Assembly: GCA_020161265.1 (NCBI GenBank)
Contig: JAIUOC010000007.1
Span: 310,001 to 374,000 of the forward strand
Direction: 5' to 3'
Origin: Chloroflexota bacterium
GTDB lineage: Bacteria > Chloroflexota > Chloroflexia > Chloroflexales > Herpetosiphonaceae
DNA length: 64,000 nucleotides
Shown here: positions 51,252-58,926 of the stretch, in pieces
Layout of the letters: every line of letters starts with the position of its first letter
How positions within the stretch are numbered: position 1 is the stretch's first letter
Translations under genes and position numbers: made by a program
Notes under the pieces: generated by a model
What the model was told of the DNA's origin: nothing
What the model saw: only the letters and a program-made list of their open reading frames with translations
The model's database searches: none

Positions 51252-51276
51252 ACGCTGCGTTGGTAAAGTGTTAATC

Positions 51277-51304
51277 TTGTAATCCCATCGTGAAGGTCTA
51301 TAAT
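51277..51304 (+). promoter_or_regulatory. Promoter of the GNAT-PARG operon
   Basis: TTGTAA (51277-51282) and TATAAT (51299-51304) with a 16-base spacer, 46 bases before the start codon of the acetyltransferase gene. Confidence 0.55.
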
Positions 51305-51350
51305 TTATGCAGCGGCAGACCTTTATCGCACACAAAGGACAGGCATTTTC

Positions 51351-52133
51351 ATGACTTGGCAGGTTGATTTCACACCTTCAGACCACACCTTGCACGAATT
51401 ACTGCGCCAAAATCGCCTTGAATCAGCCTATGCATTGGGAGATTTACAACCACCCTTCCGCGAACGCTCACAATTCAGTTTGGCCCAAAATGGCTCAAAC
51501 TGGGCGATTTTGCTCTGGTATCGTGCTAGCACCTTTACTGCATTGTTGCCTTTTGGTGATGCTCAAGGCATAAAAACGATCTTAGAATCCAAAAGCGAGT
51601 GGCCCAAAGCCTGCATTGTGGCGAATATGGACGATCAGTATCGTCAAGTGTTAGGCCAACGTTATCGCTTTAGCAACGAACAACCAATGATTCGGATTGC
51701 GATTGAAGCTGGTCAACTTCACGATCAGCCCAATGGCACGCAAATCGAGCAGCTTGAAGATCAACATTTGGGCGAGCTTTCGGCTTTTTATACCATGAAT
51801 GATGTACCCACATTTAGCCCTGATCAGTTGCATAACGGCTTATACTATTGCGTGCGACGGCATGGGGCGCTCGTTGCGGTTGGCGGAACCCATCTGATCA
51901 ATCAGCGGGATCAGCTGGCGACGATTGGCAATGTCTATACCGATCCAGCCTTGCGCGGCAATGGCTATGTGCGCACGATCATCGCCAAACTAACCCAAAG
52001 TTTGTTTGATCAAGGCTGTACTAGCCTGATTCACGATGTCAAAAGCAACGATTTTGCCACCCGCCAAATCTATGAGCCGCTTGGCTATCGTCAAGTTGGC
52101 AGTTTTTGGGAAGGAACCGCACGGTTACGATGA
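51351..52133 (+). CDS. GNAT-family acetyltransferase
   Basis: The 260-residue protein has a less conserved N-terminal half and a GNAT domain in the C-terminal half (about 120-258). Motif A reads TIGNVYTDPALRGNGYVRTIIAKL, with the acetyl-CoA phosphate loop RGNGY, and motif B is DVKSNDFATRQIYEPLGYRQVGSF. The layout (GNAT after a GNAT-like half) is common in uncharacterised acetyltransferases; the substrate is unknown. Its stop overlaps the start of the PARG gene (ATGA), so the two are translated together, which hints that both act on modified proteins or ADP-ribose-linked processes. Confidence 0.88.
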   Translation: MTWQVDFTPSDHTLHELLRQNRLESAYALGDLQPPFRERSQFSLAQNGSNWAILLWYRASTFTALLPFGDAQGIKTILESKSEWPKACIVANMDDQYRQVLGQRYRFSNEQPMIRIAIEAGQLHDQPNGTQIEQLEDQHLGELSAFYTMNDVPTFSPDQLHNGLYYCVRRHGALVAVGGTHLINQRDQLATIGNVYTDPALRGNGYVRTIIAKLTQSLFDQGCTSLIHDVKSNDFATRQIYEPLGYRQVGSFWEGTARLR

Positions 52134-52945
52134 AACGCGAAGAACGTAAAATTATTGCCCAACGCACCCTCGATGCGCTAGCCGAGGGTGGTTATGTTAA
52201 CTCGGCAGGTCAAGCGGCTGATATTCGGGCTGCCCAACATGCCGCCGAACAAGCCAGCACGATCATCTGGCCTGATACAGCCTTGGCGGCGGCCCGCAAC
52301 GCCAACCAACAACCAAGCATTAGCGTGTATGCTGCCACAACTTTAGCAGCAGCCCAAAGCCATGCCCAAACTGGTCAACGGGTGGCAATCTTAAATTTTG
52401 CTTCGGCCAAAAATCCAGGTGGTGGTTTTTTAGGTGGTAGCCAAGCCCAAGAGGAAAGCATCGCCCGTTCGTCGGGCTTGTATCCATGTTTAACTCGTTG
52501 TAGTGAGTTTTACCGCTTTCACAAGCAGCAAAATAATCTACTGTATTCCGACGCGCTGATTTGGTCGCCCCAAGTGCCAGTGCTCTGCGACGATGCAGGC
52601 AATTGGCTTGAGCAACCATATTTGGTCGATGTGGTGACGATGGCGGCGGTCAATGCGGGGGCGATTCGCCAAAACCATACCGGCCAAAGTAGCGAGGTTG
52701 AGCCAGCCATGCGCCAACGCATGCAACGGTTACTAGCATTTTGCGCCAGCCAACCAATCGAACGCCTCATTTTGGGGGCTTGGGGCTGCGGGGTCTTTGG
52801 CAATGATCCAGCAATGATTGCCAAGTTGTTCAAAGCGGTTATCGGGCAACAAACCTGGCCGTTTACCCAAATTGATTTTGCAATTTACGACCCAAGCCCG
52901 CGCCGTGCCACCGTCGCACTATTTGCCGATATTTTACAAGCCTAA
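52130..52945 (+). CDS. Bacterial-type poly(ADP-ribose) glycohydrolase (TIGR02452-like macrodomain)
   Basis: The 271-residue protein matches bacterial PARG. The catalytic signature GGG-X(6-8)-QEE is seen as NPGGGFLGGSQAQEES, with Gln107, Glu108 and Glu109; the last Glu is the catalytic acid of this family. Further family text is NFASAKNPGGG and LGAWGCGVFGNDP near residue 225. The enzyme cuts ribose-ribose bonds in poly(ADP-ribose). From general knowledge, Herpetosiphon is one of few bacteria with both PARP and PARG; no PARP gene is in this window. The ATG overlaps the acetyltransferase stop. Confidence 0.92.
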   Translation: MKREERKIIAQRTLDALAEGGYVNSAGQAADIRAAQHAAEQASTIIWPDTALAAARNANQQPSISVYAATTLAAAQSHAQTGQRVAILNFASAKNPGGGFLGGSQAQEESIARSSGLYPCLTRCSEFYRFHKQQNNLLYSDALIWSPQVPVLCDDAGNWLEQPYLVDVVTMAAVNAGAIRQNHTGQSSEVEPAMRQRMQRLLAFCASQPIERLILGAWGCGVFGNDPAMIAKLFKAVIGQQTWPFTQIDFAIYDPSPRRATVALFADILQA

Positions 52946-52946
52946 A

Positions 52947-53043
52947 AAATGCCCTTGGTTTGAGCAATTCGATGAGGAGCGAGCAAGGTGGTTACGCCAA
53001 ACGCGCAACAGGCAAGCATCAAACGACTCAACCAAGGGCATTT
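52947..53043. terminator. Long-loop inverted repeat between convergent genes
   Basis: Arms of about 17 bp, AATGCCCTTGGTTTGAG (to 52964) and CTCAACCAAGGGCATT (53027-53042), differ by one bulged T. The 62-base loop is unusual for a terminator. On the minus strand the repeat is followed by a run of six T, on the plus strand by TTTGTTT, so it can work both ways. Confidence 0.65.
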
Positions 53044-53045
53044 GT

Positions 53046-53618
53046 TTAAAGTTCCGTCCAGCGAATATCAAACACACAATAGGGATGGCCATCACGCATA
53101 CAGGGTTGGTGAGTGATTCGCACATCACGTGCCCCTAAACCTTGCAAAACCCCTTCCATCGCCGCCTGCTCGAACATACAATTGTACGGTTGTTGAACTT
53201 CGACCCGCGCATGATAGGCCGCGACAATCGTTGTGCGCCATTCACCGCTTGAGCCACGGGTTGCGGTGCGCCAAACATCGGGCATGGCCACCAACATCGA
53301 AGTTGGAGTCTTTAAGCCCATTTCATGAAACTGAACTGCAAGCGAATAATAAATGCCACGGCCAATTTCCATCATCAAGGCCGGATCACGATTCTCAAAA
53401 TAGTTAATCATGGTTTCAAACAGCTGGCCATGATACCATTTTTCAGGGTTCAGTTGATCGAGCACATTCAGGATTTCCGGCGGGCATTCATCGGCAGCAA
53501 CCATTCCCAACATTAAATAGGCACTGCCTAAGCTTAATGGTTCACCCTCGCGGTGATCGATCCCAGGATCAGCAAATTCTTCCACCACTAATGGGGCTGA
53601 TCGCGCAAAGCGATGCAC
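53046..53618 (-). CDS. V4R-like sensor/binding-domain protein, function unknown
   Basis: The 190-residue protein resembles the V4R/haem-NO-binding-like fold mainly at its end: MEGVLQGLGARDVRITHQPC, then RDGHPYCVFDIRW, where Cys residues in QPCMRDGHPYC match the usual C-terminal pair of V4R proteins. The middle (YLMLGMVAADECPPEILNVLDQL, later MMEIGRGIYYSLAVQFHEM) recalls TIGR02265-type Chloroflexota/myxobacterial proteins. The fold is inferred from these short phrases. I prefer the GTG at 53618, which has AAAGGAGG four bases upstream; the frame itself opens at a TTG at 53639 before that site. It faces the PARG gene across a terminator. Confidence 0.6.
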   Translation of the reverse strand: MHRFARSAPLVVEEFADPGIDHREGEPLSLGSAYLMLGMVAADECPPEILNVLDQLNPEKWYHGQLFETMINYFENRDPALMMEIGRGIYYSLAVQFHEMGLKTPTSMLVAMPDVWRTATRGSSGEWRTTIVAAYHARVEVQQPYNCMFEQAAMEGVLQGLGARDVRITHQPCMRDGHPYCVFDIRWTEL

Positions 53619-53693
53619 ATGCCCTCCTTTACTCAACAAAACCTAGCTGGACACTCAACCTTCTCCTCACAATCAATGAGGCCTATTGTCAGG

Positions 53694-54203
53694 CTATTCT
53701 TGGCGGGGGTCAGGTAAGAGTTCATCACGAATTTGGACCTGATCGCCAACAATTGTGACCGGCAACTCACCAAGGCGCAACCGCCGACTCTCACTAATTA
53801 ATAATCCTCGTTCATCATACACCCGATCTGAGCATTGATCACGATAGGTTTGGTCGGATTGTTGATAAAGCACAATACAACCGCTTAAACTATCCCAAGC
53901 CAAGAAGACGCGCCATTGATCGGCGCTCAAGCGCGTAACCAACAAAGGGTCATCGCTAACTTCAGGACGACTAACGATGGTTTCGGAGGCGACCAGTTGC
54001 TTAACCGAAACCTGAATTGTTTGACCAATTGGAAATTGGCTGACTGGGCCAACGATATATTCACGTGGCGGCGGGCTGATGATATAGATAAATAAAGCTC
54101 CACAAAACAGGGTTGCCAAGCTCATCACCACCATCAACAAGCGGGTCGCCCGTTTGCGCGAACGCTCAATTCGCTCAATTTCATAAGGATCAAGCATGCT
54201 CAT
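53694..54203 (-). CDS. Membrane-anchored protein, degenerate Rieske-like
   Basis: The 169-residue protein has a basic cytoplasmic start, one transmembrane helix (LLMVVMSLATLFCGALFIYI) and a beta-rich external domain. The text DPLLVTRLSADQWRVFLAWDSLSGCIVL with a later QCSDRVYDERG is reminiscent of a Rieske domain, yet the Cys-His pairs that hold the 2Fe-2S cluster are not both present, so no cluster is expected. This is a weak fold suggestion. Its ATG overlaps the stop of the methyltransferase gene upstream on the minus strand (ATGA), so it is the second gene of that pair. Confidence 0.6.
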   Translation of the reverse strand: MSMLDPYEIERIERSRKRATRLLMVVMSLATLFCGALFIYIISPPPREYIVGPVSQFPIGQTIQVSVKQLVASETIVSRPEVSDDPLLVTRLSADQWRVFLAWDSLSGCIVLYQQSDQTYRDQCSDRVYDERGLLISESRRLRLGELPVTIVGDQVQIRDELLPDPRQE

Positions 54204-54958
54204 TGGGAAATTCCTCGTGCCACAATCAACATTCGTTCTGATTCGCTGGTGTATGGATCAAGCTCATACGAGCCATAAACTGCCTGCAACTCAAAGCCGC
54301 AACGGGCCAGCAGATGTTCGGCCTCGTAGCGATAAAGCCAGCGCATGCCAAAGGGTAGCACACAGCGTCGCACTTGGCCATCGGGCTGGATTTCATCGTA
54401 GCAGAACTGGACATGTTGATGCTGTGCCGCTAAATCAACGCTGCGATAGACAAATTTTTGCACCAAATTGCCATTACTCGCACGAAAACTTTTATCGAGT
54501 ACCATCAAGCCATCAACCGCACTGAGTTGGCTTGGCTCAGGATTAAATAAATCGAGCAACAACAACCCATTGGGCTTGAGATGGCGATGGATACAGCGCA
54601 AAGCAGCGATTTGGGCTTGGGTGGTTTCCAAATGCATAAACGAATTGATCGCCACAAAAGCCATACCAAACTGCCGATCAAGATCAAAATTGGTTGCATC
54701 GGCAACCACAAATTCAAGCTGCTCCGCAACGTTTGCTGCTAATCCAGCAGCTTTAGCACGTTCGATCATGGCTGGAGCAATATCGATGCCCACCACCTTG
54801 AGTTTAGCCTGCGCCAGCGGAATTGCCGCCCGCCCAGTCCCGCACATCACTTCTAAAATGCTGCCACCAGCCATCCGAGCATGCTCGCGGTAAAACAGCA
54901 GATCATCCTGAAAATCGCCATAATCGGCATCGTAATAGGGTACAAACTGATCAAACAT
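54200..54958 (-). CDS. SAM-dependent methyltransferase (class I)
   Basis: The 252-residue protein has a class I methyltransferase domain (about 30-130): SILEVMCGTGRAAIPLAQ (motif I), VVGIDIAPAMIERAKA (acidic end of strand 2), VVADATNFDLDRQFGMAFVAINSFMHL and LKPNGLLLLDLFNP. The C-terminal part (about 150-250) forms the substrate cap, similar to members that methylate small molecules. The substrate cannot be told. AAGGA lies seven bases before the ATG. It overlaps and leads the membrane protein gene. Confidence 0.9.
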   Translation of the reverse strand: MFDQFVPYYDADYGDFQDDLLFYREHARMAGGSILEVMCGTGRAAIPLAQAKLKVVGIDIAPAMIERAKAAGLAANVAEQLEFVVADATNFDLDRQFGMAFVAINSFMHLETTQAQIAALRCIHRHLKPNGLLLLDLFNPEPSQLSAVDGLMVLDKSFRASNGNLVQKFVYRSVDLAAQHQHVQFCYDEIQPDGQVRRCVLPFGMRWLYRYEAEHLLARCGFELQAVYGSYELDPYTSESERMLIVARGISQ

Positions 54959-54979
54959 CCAAGTTCCTTACATAGCAAC

Positions 54980-55016
54980 GCCATGGTTGTGCAAACACCG
55001 CGCAGCGAACCATGGC
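54980..55016. terminator. Inverted repeat between minus-strand genes
   Basis: Perfect 9-bp arms GCCATGGTT (54980-54988) and AACCATGGC (55008-55016) around a 19-base loop, after the TPR gene and before the methyltransferase gene. No T-run, so it may be a weak terminator or an RNA structure near the methyltransferase leader. Confidence 0.4.
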
Positions 55017-55030
55017 ATTACTGAGTTGAT

Positions 55031-56203
55031 TTAGCGTAATGTAATTGTTTTAGAAATCCCGCCGCTGGTTGGTCGCCAGACCAACTTGATCGATTGAAAT
55101 TCGCCGGTATTGGTTCGCGCCGTAATACTACCCGAATGGCTGGCATTTGCCGGAATTGTCAACGTACTCATTAAGGGCGAGTTCGAGGCAATTGGAAACG
55201 CGCCAATATTGGTCTGAATCGTAAAATCGGCAGCCCGAAAGGTTAATGATTGGTTGGTAGGATTTTGCAGCACAAGATTAATCGTCACCTGCTTGCCATC
55301 ACTGGCAATCTCGGTTGCCCCAATCGTCAAGAAGTAACTGCGCGATTCATGGACACTACCACTCGCCACAGGCTCAACCGGTTGGGGCTGGGTTGGTTGT
55401 TGGCCTGAATCAGTTACTACCTGAACTACTGGAGTTGGTACATTTGGATTCAAGCCAAGTAAGGCCTCGCTGGTCGCTCGCTCACTAGCAGTAATATCAT
55501 TGTTACTGCGAGAGCCACCAAGCCGCCCAGCCAAGGCCGAACGCACCAGATTGAACCCCCCAACCAGCAATACCAAAAGAATAGCAGAAATTATCAATTC
55601 ACTTCTGGTGGGCAACACTGAGCGTTTTTTCGGGCCTTTGGCAATCGCTGGGCGCAACGAGCCAACCAGATCATTGCTATAGTTCACGACGTTTTCCGGC
55701 TCAGGCGTTGGCTTGGCTTCGGCTGCTGGTGCTTGGGTTGGCGGTGCTTCAGCCTTTTGAGTTGGGAACGATGTAGATAGTGAAGCGGCTCCCGCGCCTA
55801 GCTCTTGACTAATCACTGGCGCAGGCGAGCTTGCCTCAAAACTTGGGCGTGGTTGCAACAAGCCAGCATTACCAGCAGCGCGGGCTGGTGGCGGCGAAAA
55901 ACTAGCTTTAGCCGGAGCCGCCGTACTCGTTTGACCTAAATTCGCAAAGTCAATCTGGGTGGGCTTAAGCAGATCAAGCCCACGTTTAGCGGCAGCATTG
56001 GCTGGATTAATCTCCAGCACTTGTTGTAAGGCGGCAATTTTCTCGCTGTTGGTCGCTTCAACCGCGCTCAGCCAGAGCCAAGCTTGCTCATTTTTGGCAT
56101 CAGCGGCAATTGCCTGACGCAGCACCAGCCGTGCCTCGGCATGGTTGCCAGAGCGGGCCGCCTGCACGCCTTGTTGAATTAATTGTTGAACAGTTGATGA
56201 CAT
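55031..56203 (-). CDS. TPR protein with transmembrane helix and extracytoplasmic beta domain
   Basis: The 390-residue protein starts with two to three TPR-like helices (about 1-80: QLIQQGVQAARSGNHAEARLVLRQAI, then AALQQVLEINPANAAAKRGLDLL), then a Pro/Ala-rich linker, one membrane helix near residue 205 (IISAILLVLLVGGFNLV) and a C-terminal beta domain (about 290-390) similar to DUF4352-type immunoglobulin-like domains (VTINLVLQNPTNQSLTF). The TPR part would face the cytoplasm. The ATG at 56203 has TAGGAG five bases upstream, and that site overlaps the stop of the sortase gene, so both are expressed together. Its role in sortase function is a guess. Confidence 0.78.
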   Translation of the reverse strand: MSSTVQQLIQQGVQAARSGNHAEARLVLRQAIAADAKNEQAWLWLSAVEATNSEKIAALQQVLEINPANAAAKRGLDLLKPTQIDFANLGQTSTAAPAKASFSPPPARAAGNAGLLQPRPSFEASSPAPVISQELGAGAASLSTSFPTQKAEAPPTQAPAAEAKPTPEPENVVNYSNDLVGSLRPAIAKGPKKRSVLPTRSELIISAILLVLLVGGFNLVRSALAGRLGGSRSNNDITASERATSEALLGLNPNVPTPVVQVVTDSGQQPTQPQPVEPVASGSVHESRSYFLTIGATEIASDGKQVTINLVLQNPTNQSLTFRAADFTIQTNIGAFPIASNSPLMSTLTIPANASHSGSITARTNTGEFQSIKLVWRPTSGGISKTITLR

Positions 56204-56210
56204 ACAACTC

Positions 56211-57275
56211 CTACGGTTGGGGCTTCGCACGCACAATCAGGCGATGCGAATACACACCGATCGGCACACAGGTGATCAGCGTAACCGTTTCTTCAGCGGT
56301 TGGCTCCATTACCCATGTTTGGTCGGGGGTCACAGTACTTATGTCAGTTACTTGGTAGCGGTGTTCTACGCCGTCAACAGTCAGGATCAAGCGATCGCCG
56401 ACGACTGCATTCGGTAACTGACTGAAGATAATACCATGATAGCCGACATGACCTGCTAGTACTATATTCCCAGCCGTCGTTGGAAAGCCTGCCACTGGCC
56501 AATAATGGGCGGCGGCATCGGTCGGCACATCCCATGTTCCCAACGAAAAACCTGCTTCAACAATCGTACTATCAAGCCCAATTCGTGGCATGCTGATGCG
56601 AGTTGGTCGCAATGCTTGCCAAGCAGCCGCCGCATCATTCACTTTGCGGGTAGCCCATTCCGGCGCAGCCTTGGTAGCATTTAAATATTGGCGACCCAAA
56701 TGCCCCAACGACACTTGATAAGCCGCTGGCAATTCAGGGTGATATTCAAAGCGCGTGCGCTCAAAATATTGCACCGTATAAATTTGGCCATCTTGTTGGT
56801 TACGCTCGAGAAATTCTTCTGACAACGGATAGCCAAAGGCCTGCAAGCCGCCGTTGCGCTCCCAATACTGGCGAAACAGCCCGCCTAAGGTATGCCCCGA
56901 TTCAGGGAAGAAGATTTGACCAGGATAGGCGGCTTCGCTGCGCGGCGTAAAGGCGGGATGCTTGGCTGAACCTTCGGCTGCCCAACGCCCCAGATGGCCA
57001 GCTAGCGTCCAGCCAATGGTTGCATGCCATTCCAGCCGCGCTCGCTCAAAATATTGCACTGGACGACCGTTTTCAACGAACACCTCGGTAATTGGATAGC
57101 CAAAAATTGGTAAGCCACCATTGCGCTCCCAAAACAACCGAAAATTATAGGCCAAACTATGGCCAGTTTCGGCAAAGTAGCGCGGTTGGCCTGCCGCAGT
57201 TTCGGCTGAGCCAATGCTTACCGTGGCTACCAACAGGCCAACAATCACCAAATAGGCTCGTAGTCGTCGCAGCAT
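56211..57275 (-). CDS. Sortase with two N-terminal Chloroflexota-type repeats
   Basis: The 354-residue protein has an N-terminal hydrophobic signal/anchor, then two repeats of about 85 residues, each with a GHSL/GHTL...FWERNGGL/YWERNGGL...FGYP...VQYFER pattern (about 32-85 and 118-178), then a sortase domain (about 225-354). The catalytic residues are visible: His276 (VLAGHVGYHG), Cys336 (TLITCVPIG) and Arg345 or Arg349 (YSHRLIVRA). Sortases join LPxT-type motifs of surface proteins to an amino acceptor. The closest sortase class cannot be settled by eye. The repeats likely bind the envelope or a substrate. It lies 9 bases after mvaD and just before the TPR gene. Confidence 0.9.
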   Translation of the reverse strand: MLRRLRAYLVIVGLLVATVSIGSAETAAGQPRYFAETGHSLAYNFRLFWERNGGLPIFGYPITEVFVENGRPVQYFERARLEWHATIGWTLAGHLGRWAAEGSAKHPAFTPRSEAAYPGQIFFPESGHTLGGLFRQYWERNGGLQAFGYPLSEEFLERNQQDGQIYTVQYFERTRFEYHPELPAAYQVSLGHLGRQYLNATKAAPEWATRKVNDAAAAWQALRPTRISMPRIGLDSTIVEAGFSLGTWDVPTDAAAHYWPVAGFPTTAGNIVLAGHVGYHGIIFSQLPNAVVGDRLILTVDGVEHRYQVTDISTVTPDQTWVMEPTAEETVTLITCVPIGVYSHRLIVRAKPQP

Positions 57276-57284
57276 CAGCGCACC

Positions 57285-58289
57285 TTATCCTACTAAACGC
57301 GCTTCGGGGCCAGCACCATTAACGATCGTCCACTGGACTGCATCCAACTCGCAGAGCCGTGCCTCAACTTCAGGCGCATCTTTGGCTTCGCAAATCACAT
57401 GCACATTTGGGCCAGCATCAATCGTCCAATAGCTTTGCAGATTGTCTTGAGCACGCCAACGTTGCACCGCTTGCATCACCGCTAAGGTACCAGGCAACCA
57501 ATACATCGTTGACGGTTGGGCAGTCATAGCGATCACATGCATCGACATGGCATCGGCTTCCGAGGCTGGCCCCAAGCGCTCAATATCACGTTCGAGAATA
57601 CCTTGGCGCACATCGGCCAAACGTTGCTCAATGCCTTCCAAGCGCACCGAAAAATAAGGGCTGGTCGTGGCAACACTATGGCCGCTCGTCGAAGCCACAT
57701 GCTTGGCCTCAGTGCTAATCACTGCCACAATATCGACCAAATTCCAGTGCTCAGGTGGAGCAATTTGGGCAGCATACGAGCCAGCATGCGTGCCATCGTT
57801 GTACCATTCAACAAAACCAGCCGGAATCGAGCGGCAGGCCGAGCCTGAGCCAGAAAGCCGGGTCAAGCGCGATAGTTCGGCTTCATCAAGCTCCAAACGA
57901 AAGGCCGAAGCCGCAGCCCGAGTCAACGCCGCAAACGCCGCCGCCGACGAAGCGATGCCAGCATCAGAAGGAAAATTATTGCGCGAACGCACTTCAACCC
58001 GCTCGGTAACCCCAGCCAATTGACGCAAACGCTCAATTTGTTGGATGACACGCTCAAATTGACGACCTTTGGCCTGAACTTCTTCGCCGCCGCTTAAGGC
58101 TAGCCACACGCTATCTTCCACGGCTTCGGGCAAACATTGTACGGTTGTCTCGGTTAGACAGCCATCAAGATTCATGGAGATCGAGCCATTGGTTGGAAGC
58201 GTCAATTGTGAGTCGTGCTGGCCCCAATACTTGATAAACGCAATGTTGGCACAAGCCACTGCCGTTGCCGCATGCGAAAGCTGTTTCAT
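57285..58289 (-). CDS. mvaD: Diphosphomevalonate decarboxylase
   Basis: The 334-residue GHMP-fold enzyme makes isopentenyl diphosphate from mevalonate diphosphate. Signatures: ANIAFIKYWGQHD (near residue 17), LTLPTNGSISMNLD, NNFPSDAGIASSAAAFAALT (the phosphate-binding motif), SGSGSACRSIPAGFVEW, and TIDAGPNVHVIC at the end. Catalytic Asp of AGPN and the Lys of IKYWG are kept. The ATG at 58289 has GAGGA six bases upstream; the frame also opens at 58307. The gene shows that the organism uses the mevalonate route. It leads an operon with sortase and TPR genes, an odd combination perhaps linked to polyprenyl-dependent envelope synthesis. Confidence 0.95.
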   Translation of the reverse strand: MKQLSHAATAVACANIAFIKYWGQHDSQLTLPTNGSISMNLDGCLTETTVQCLPEAVEDSVWLALSGGEEVQAKGRQFERVIQQIERLRQLAGVTERVEVRSRNNFPSDAGIASSAAAFAALTRAAASAFRLELDEAELSRLTRLSGSGSACRSIPAGFVEWYNDGTHAGSYAAQIAPPEHWNLVDIVAVISTEAKHVASTSGHSVATTSPYFSVRLEGIEQRLADVRQGILERDIERLGPASEADAMSMHVIAMTAQPSTMYWLPGTLAVMQAVQRWRAQDNLQSYWTIDAGPNVHVICEAKDAPEVEARLCELDAVQWTIVNGAGPEARLVG

Positions 58290-58352
58290 ACCATTCCTCA
58301 CGTACAAATAAACAAATTCAGTAGTCGTATTGTAGCAGATCCCTAGGCCAAT

Positions 58353-58742
58353 TTAGGCTGGTGTACAGACCACACAGCCTTGCTTTGTCAGATGTTGGGC
58401 TGGCAGCCAGCGCTGGCATTGTTCGCAACAGCCACTTACTTTAATTGGCTCAGTGCTGGTCGTCGGCAGTTGGGTCAAGCCCAAGGCCGTGCGTAATTCT
58501 TCATACTCACGAGCCGCCACCAACACCGCCCGATCAACCCGCTCGCCGCTAAATTCGAGGGTCAATACCATTCCAGCCAATAAATTATGACGCTCAGGAA
58601 TGTTCTCCAAGGCTTTGGCATCGATCACCAATGGTCGCCAATCGTTGTGATCAGCAATCGCCATGACATCGAGGGTTACGGTATCGCCACCAAAAAAACC
58701 ACCATAATTGTGAACTTCGCTCACTTCAAAAAGCTCAGACAT
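58353..58742 (-). CDS. Small Zn-finger-like protein, function unknown
   Basis: The 129-residue product has an alpha/beta N-terminal part (MSELFEVSEVHNYGGFFGGDTVTL, then LLAGMVLTLEFSG) and a C-terminal Cys cluster: GCCEQCQRWLP and, about 14 residues later, GCVVC, so a zinc ribbon with CxxC...CxxC is likely. I do not recognise the family. There are two consecutive ATG codons (58745 and 58742); the second is five bases after GAGGA and is preferred. It stands alone between a divergent pair of units, next to tandem hairpins on its upstream side. Confidence 0.65.
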   Translation of the reverse strand: MSELFEVSEVHNYGGFFGGDTVTLDVMAIADHNDWRPLVIDAKALENIPERHNLLAGMVLTLEFSGERVDRAVLVAAREYEELRTALGLTQLPTTSTEPIKVSGCCEQCQRWLPAQHLTKQGCVVCTPA

Positions 58743-58815
58743 CATTGTCCTCAACTAAATGTAGGGTTGATATTTGTTGAATTTGCTCGATAGAATAAAA
58801 CTTATTCGCCACCCT

Positions 58816-58862
58816 TCCGTCCCTCCGCCGGAGGGAAACGCAGGGGGCTTTAATCCCCCTGC
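58816..58862. repeat. Two tandem GC-rich hairpins (REP-like)
   Basis: Hairpin 1 has arms TCCCTCC/GGAGGGA around 58819-58836; hairpin 2 has arms GCAGGGGG/CCCCCTGC at 58840-58862 with a loop of seven bases. They follow each other in a 160-base non-coding gap and are followed by another CACCCCCT. The form fits a dispersed palindromic repeat rather than a plain terminator, but there is only this copy in the window. Confidence 0.5.
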
Positions 58863-58926
58863 ACCCCCTAAATATAGATCTCGTGATCGTCACTACATCC
58901 AAAGTTACAGCAGTTCCAGGCTGCGC

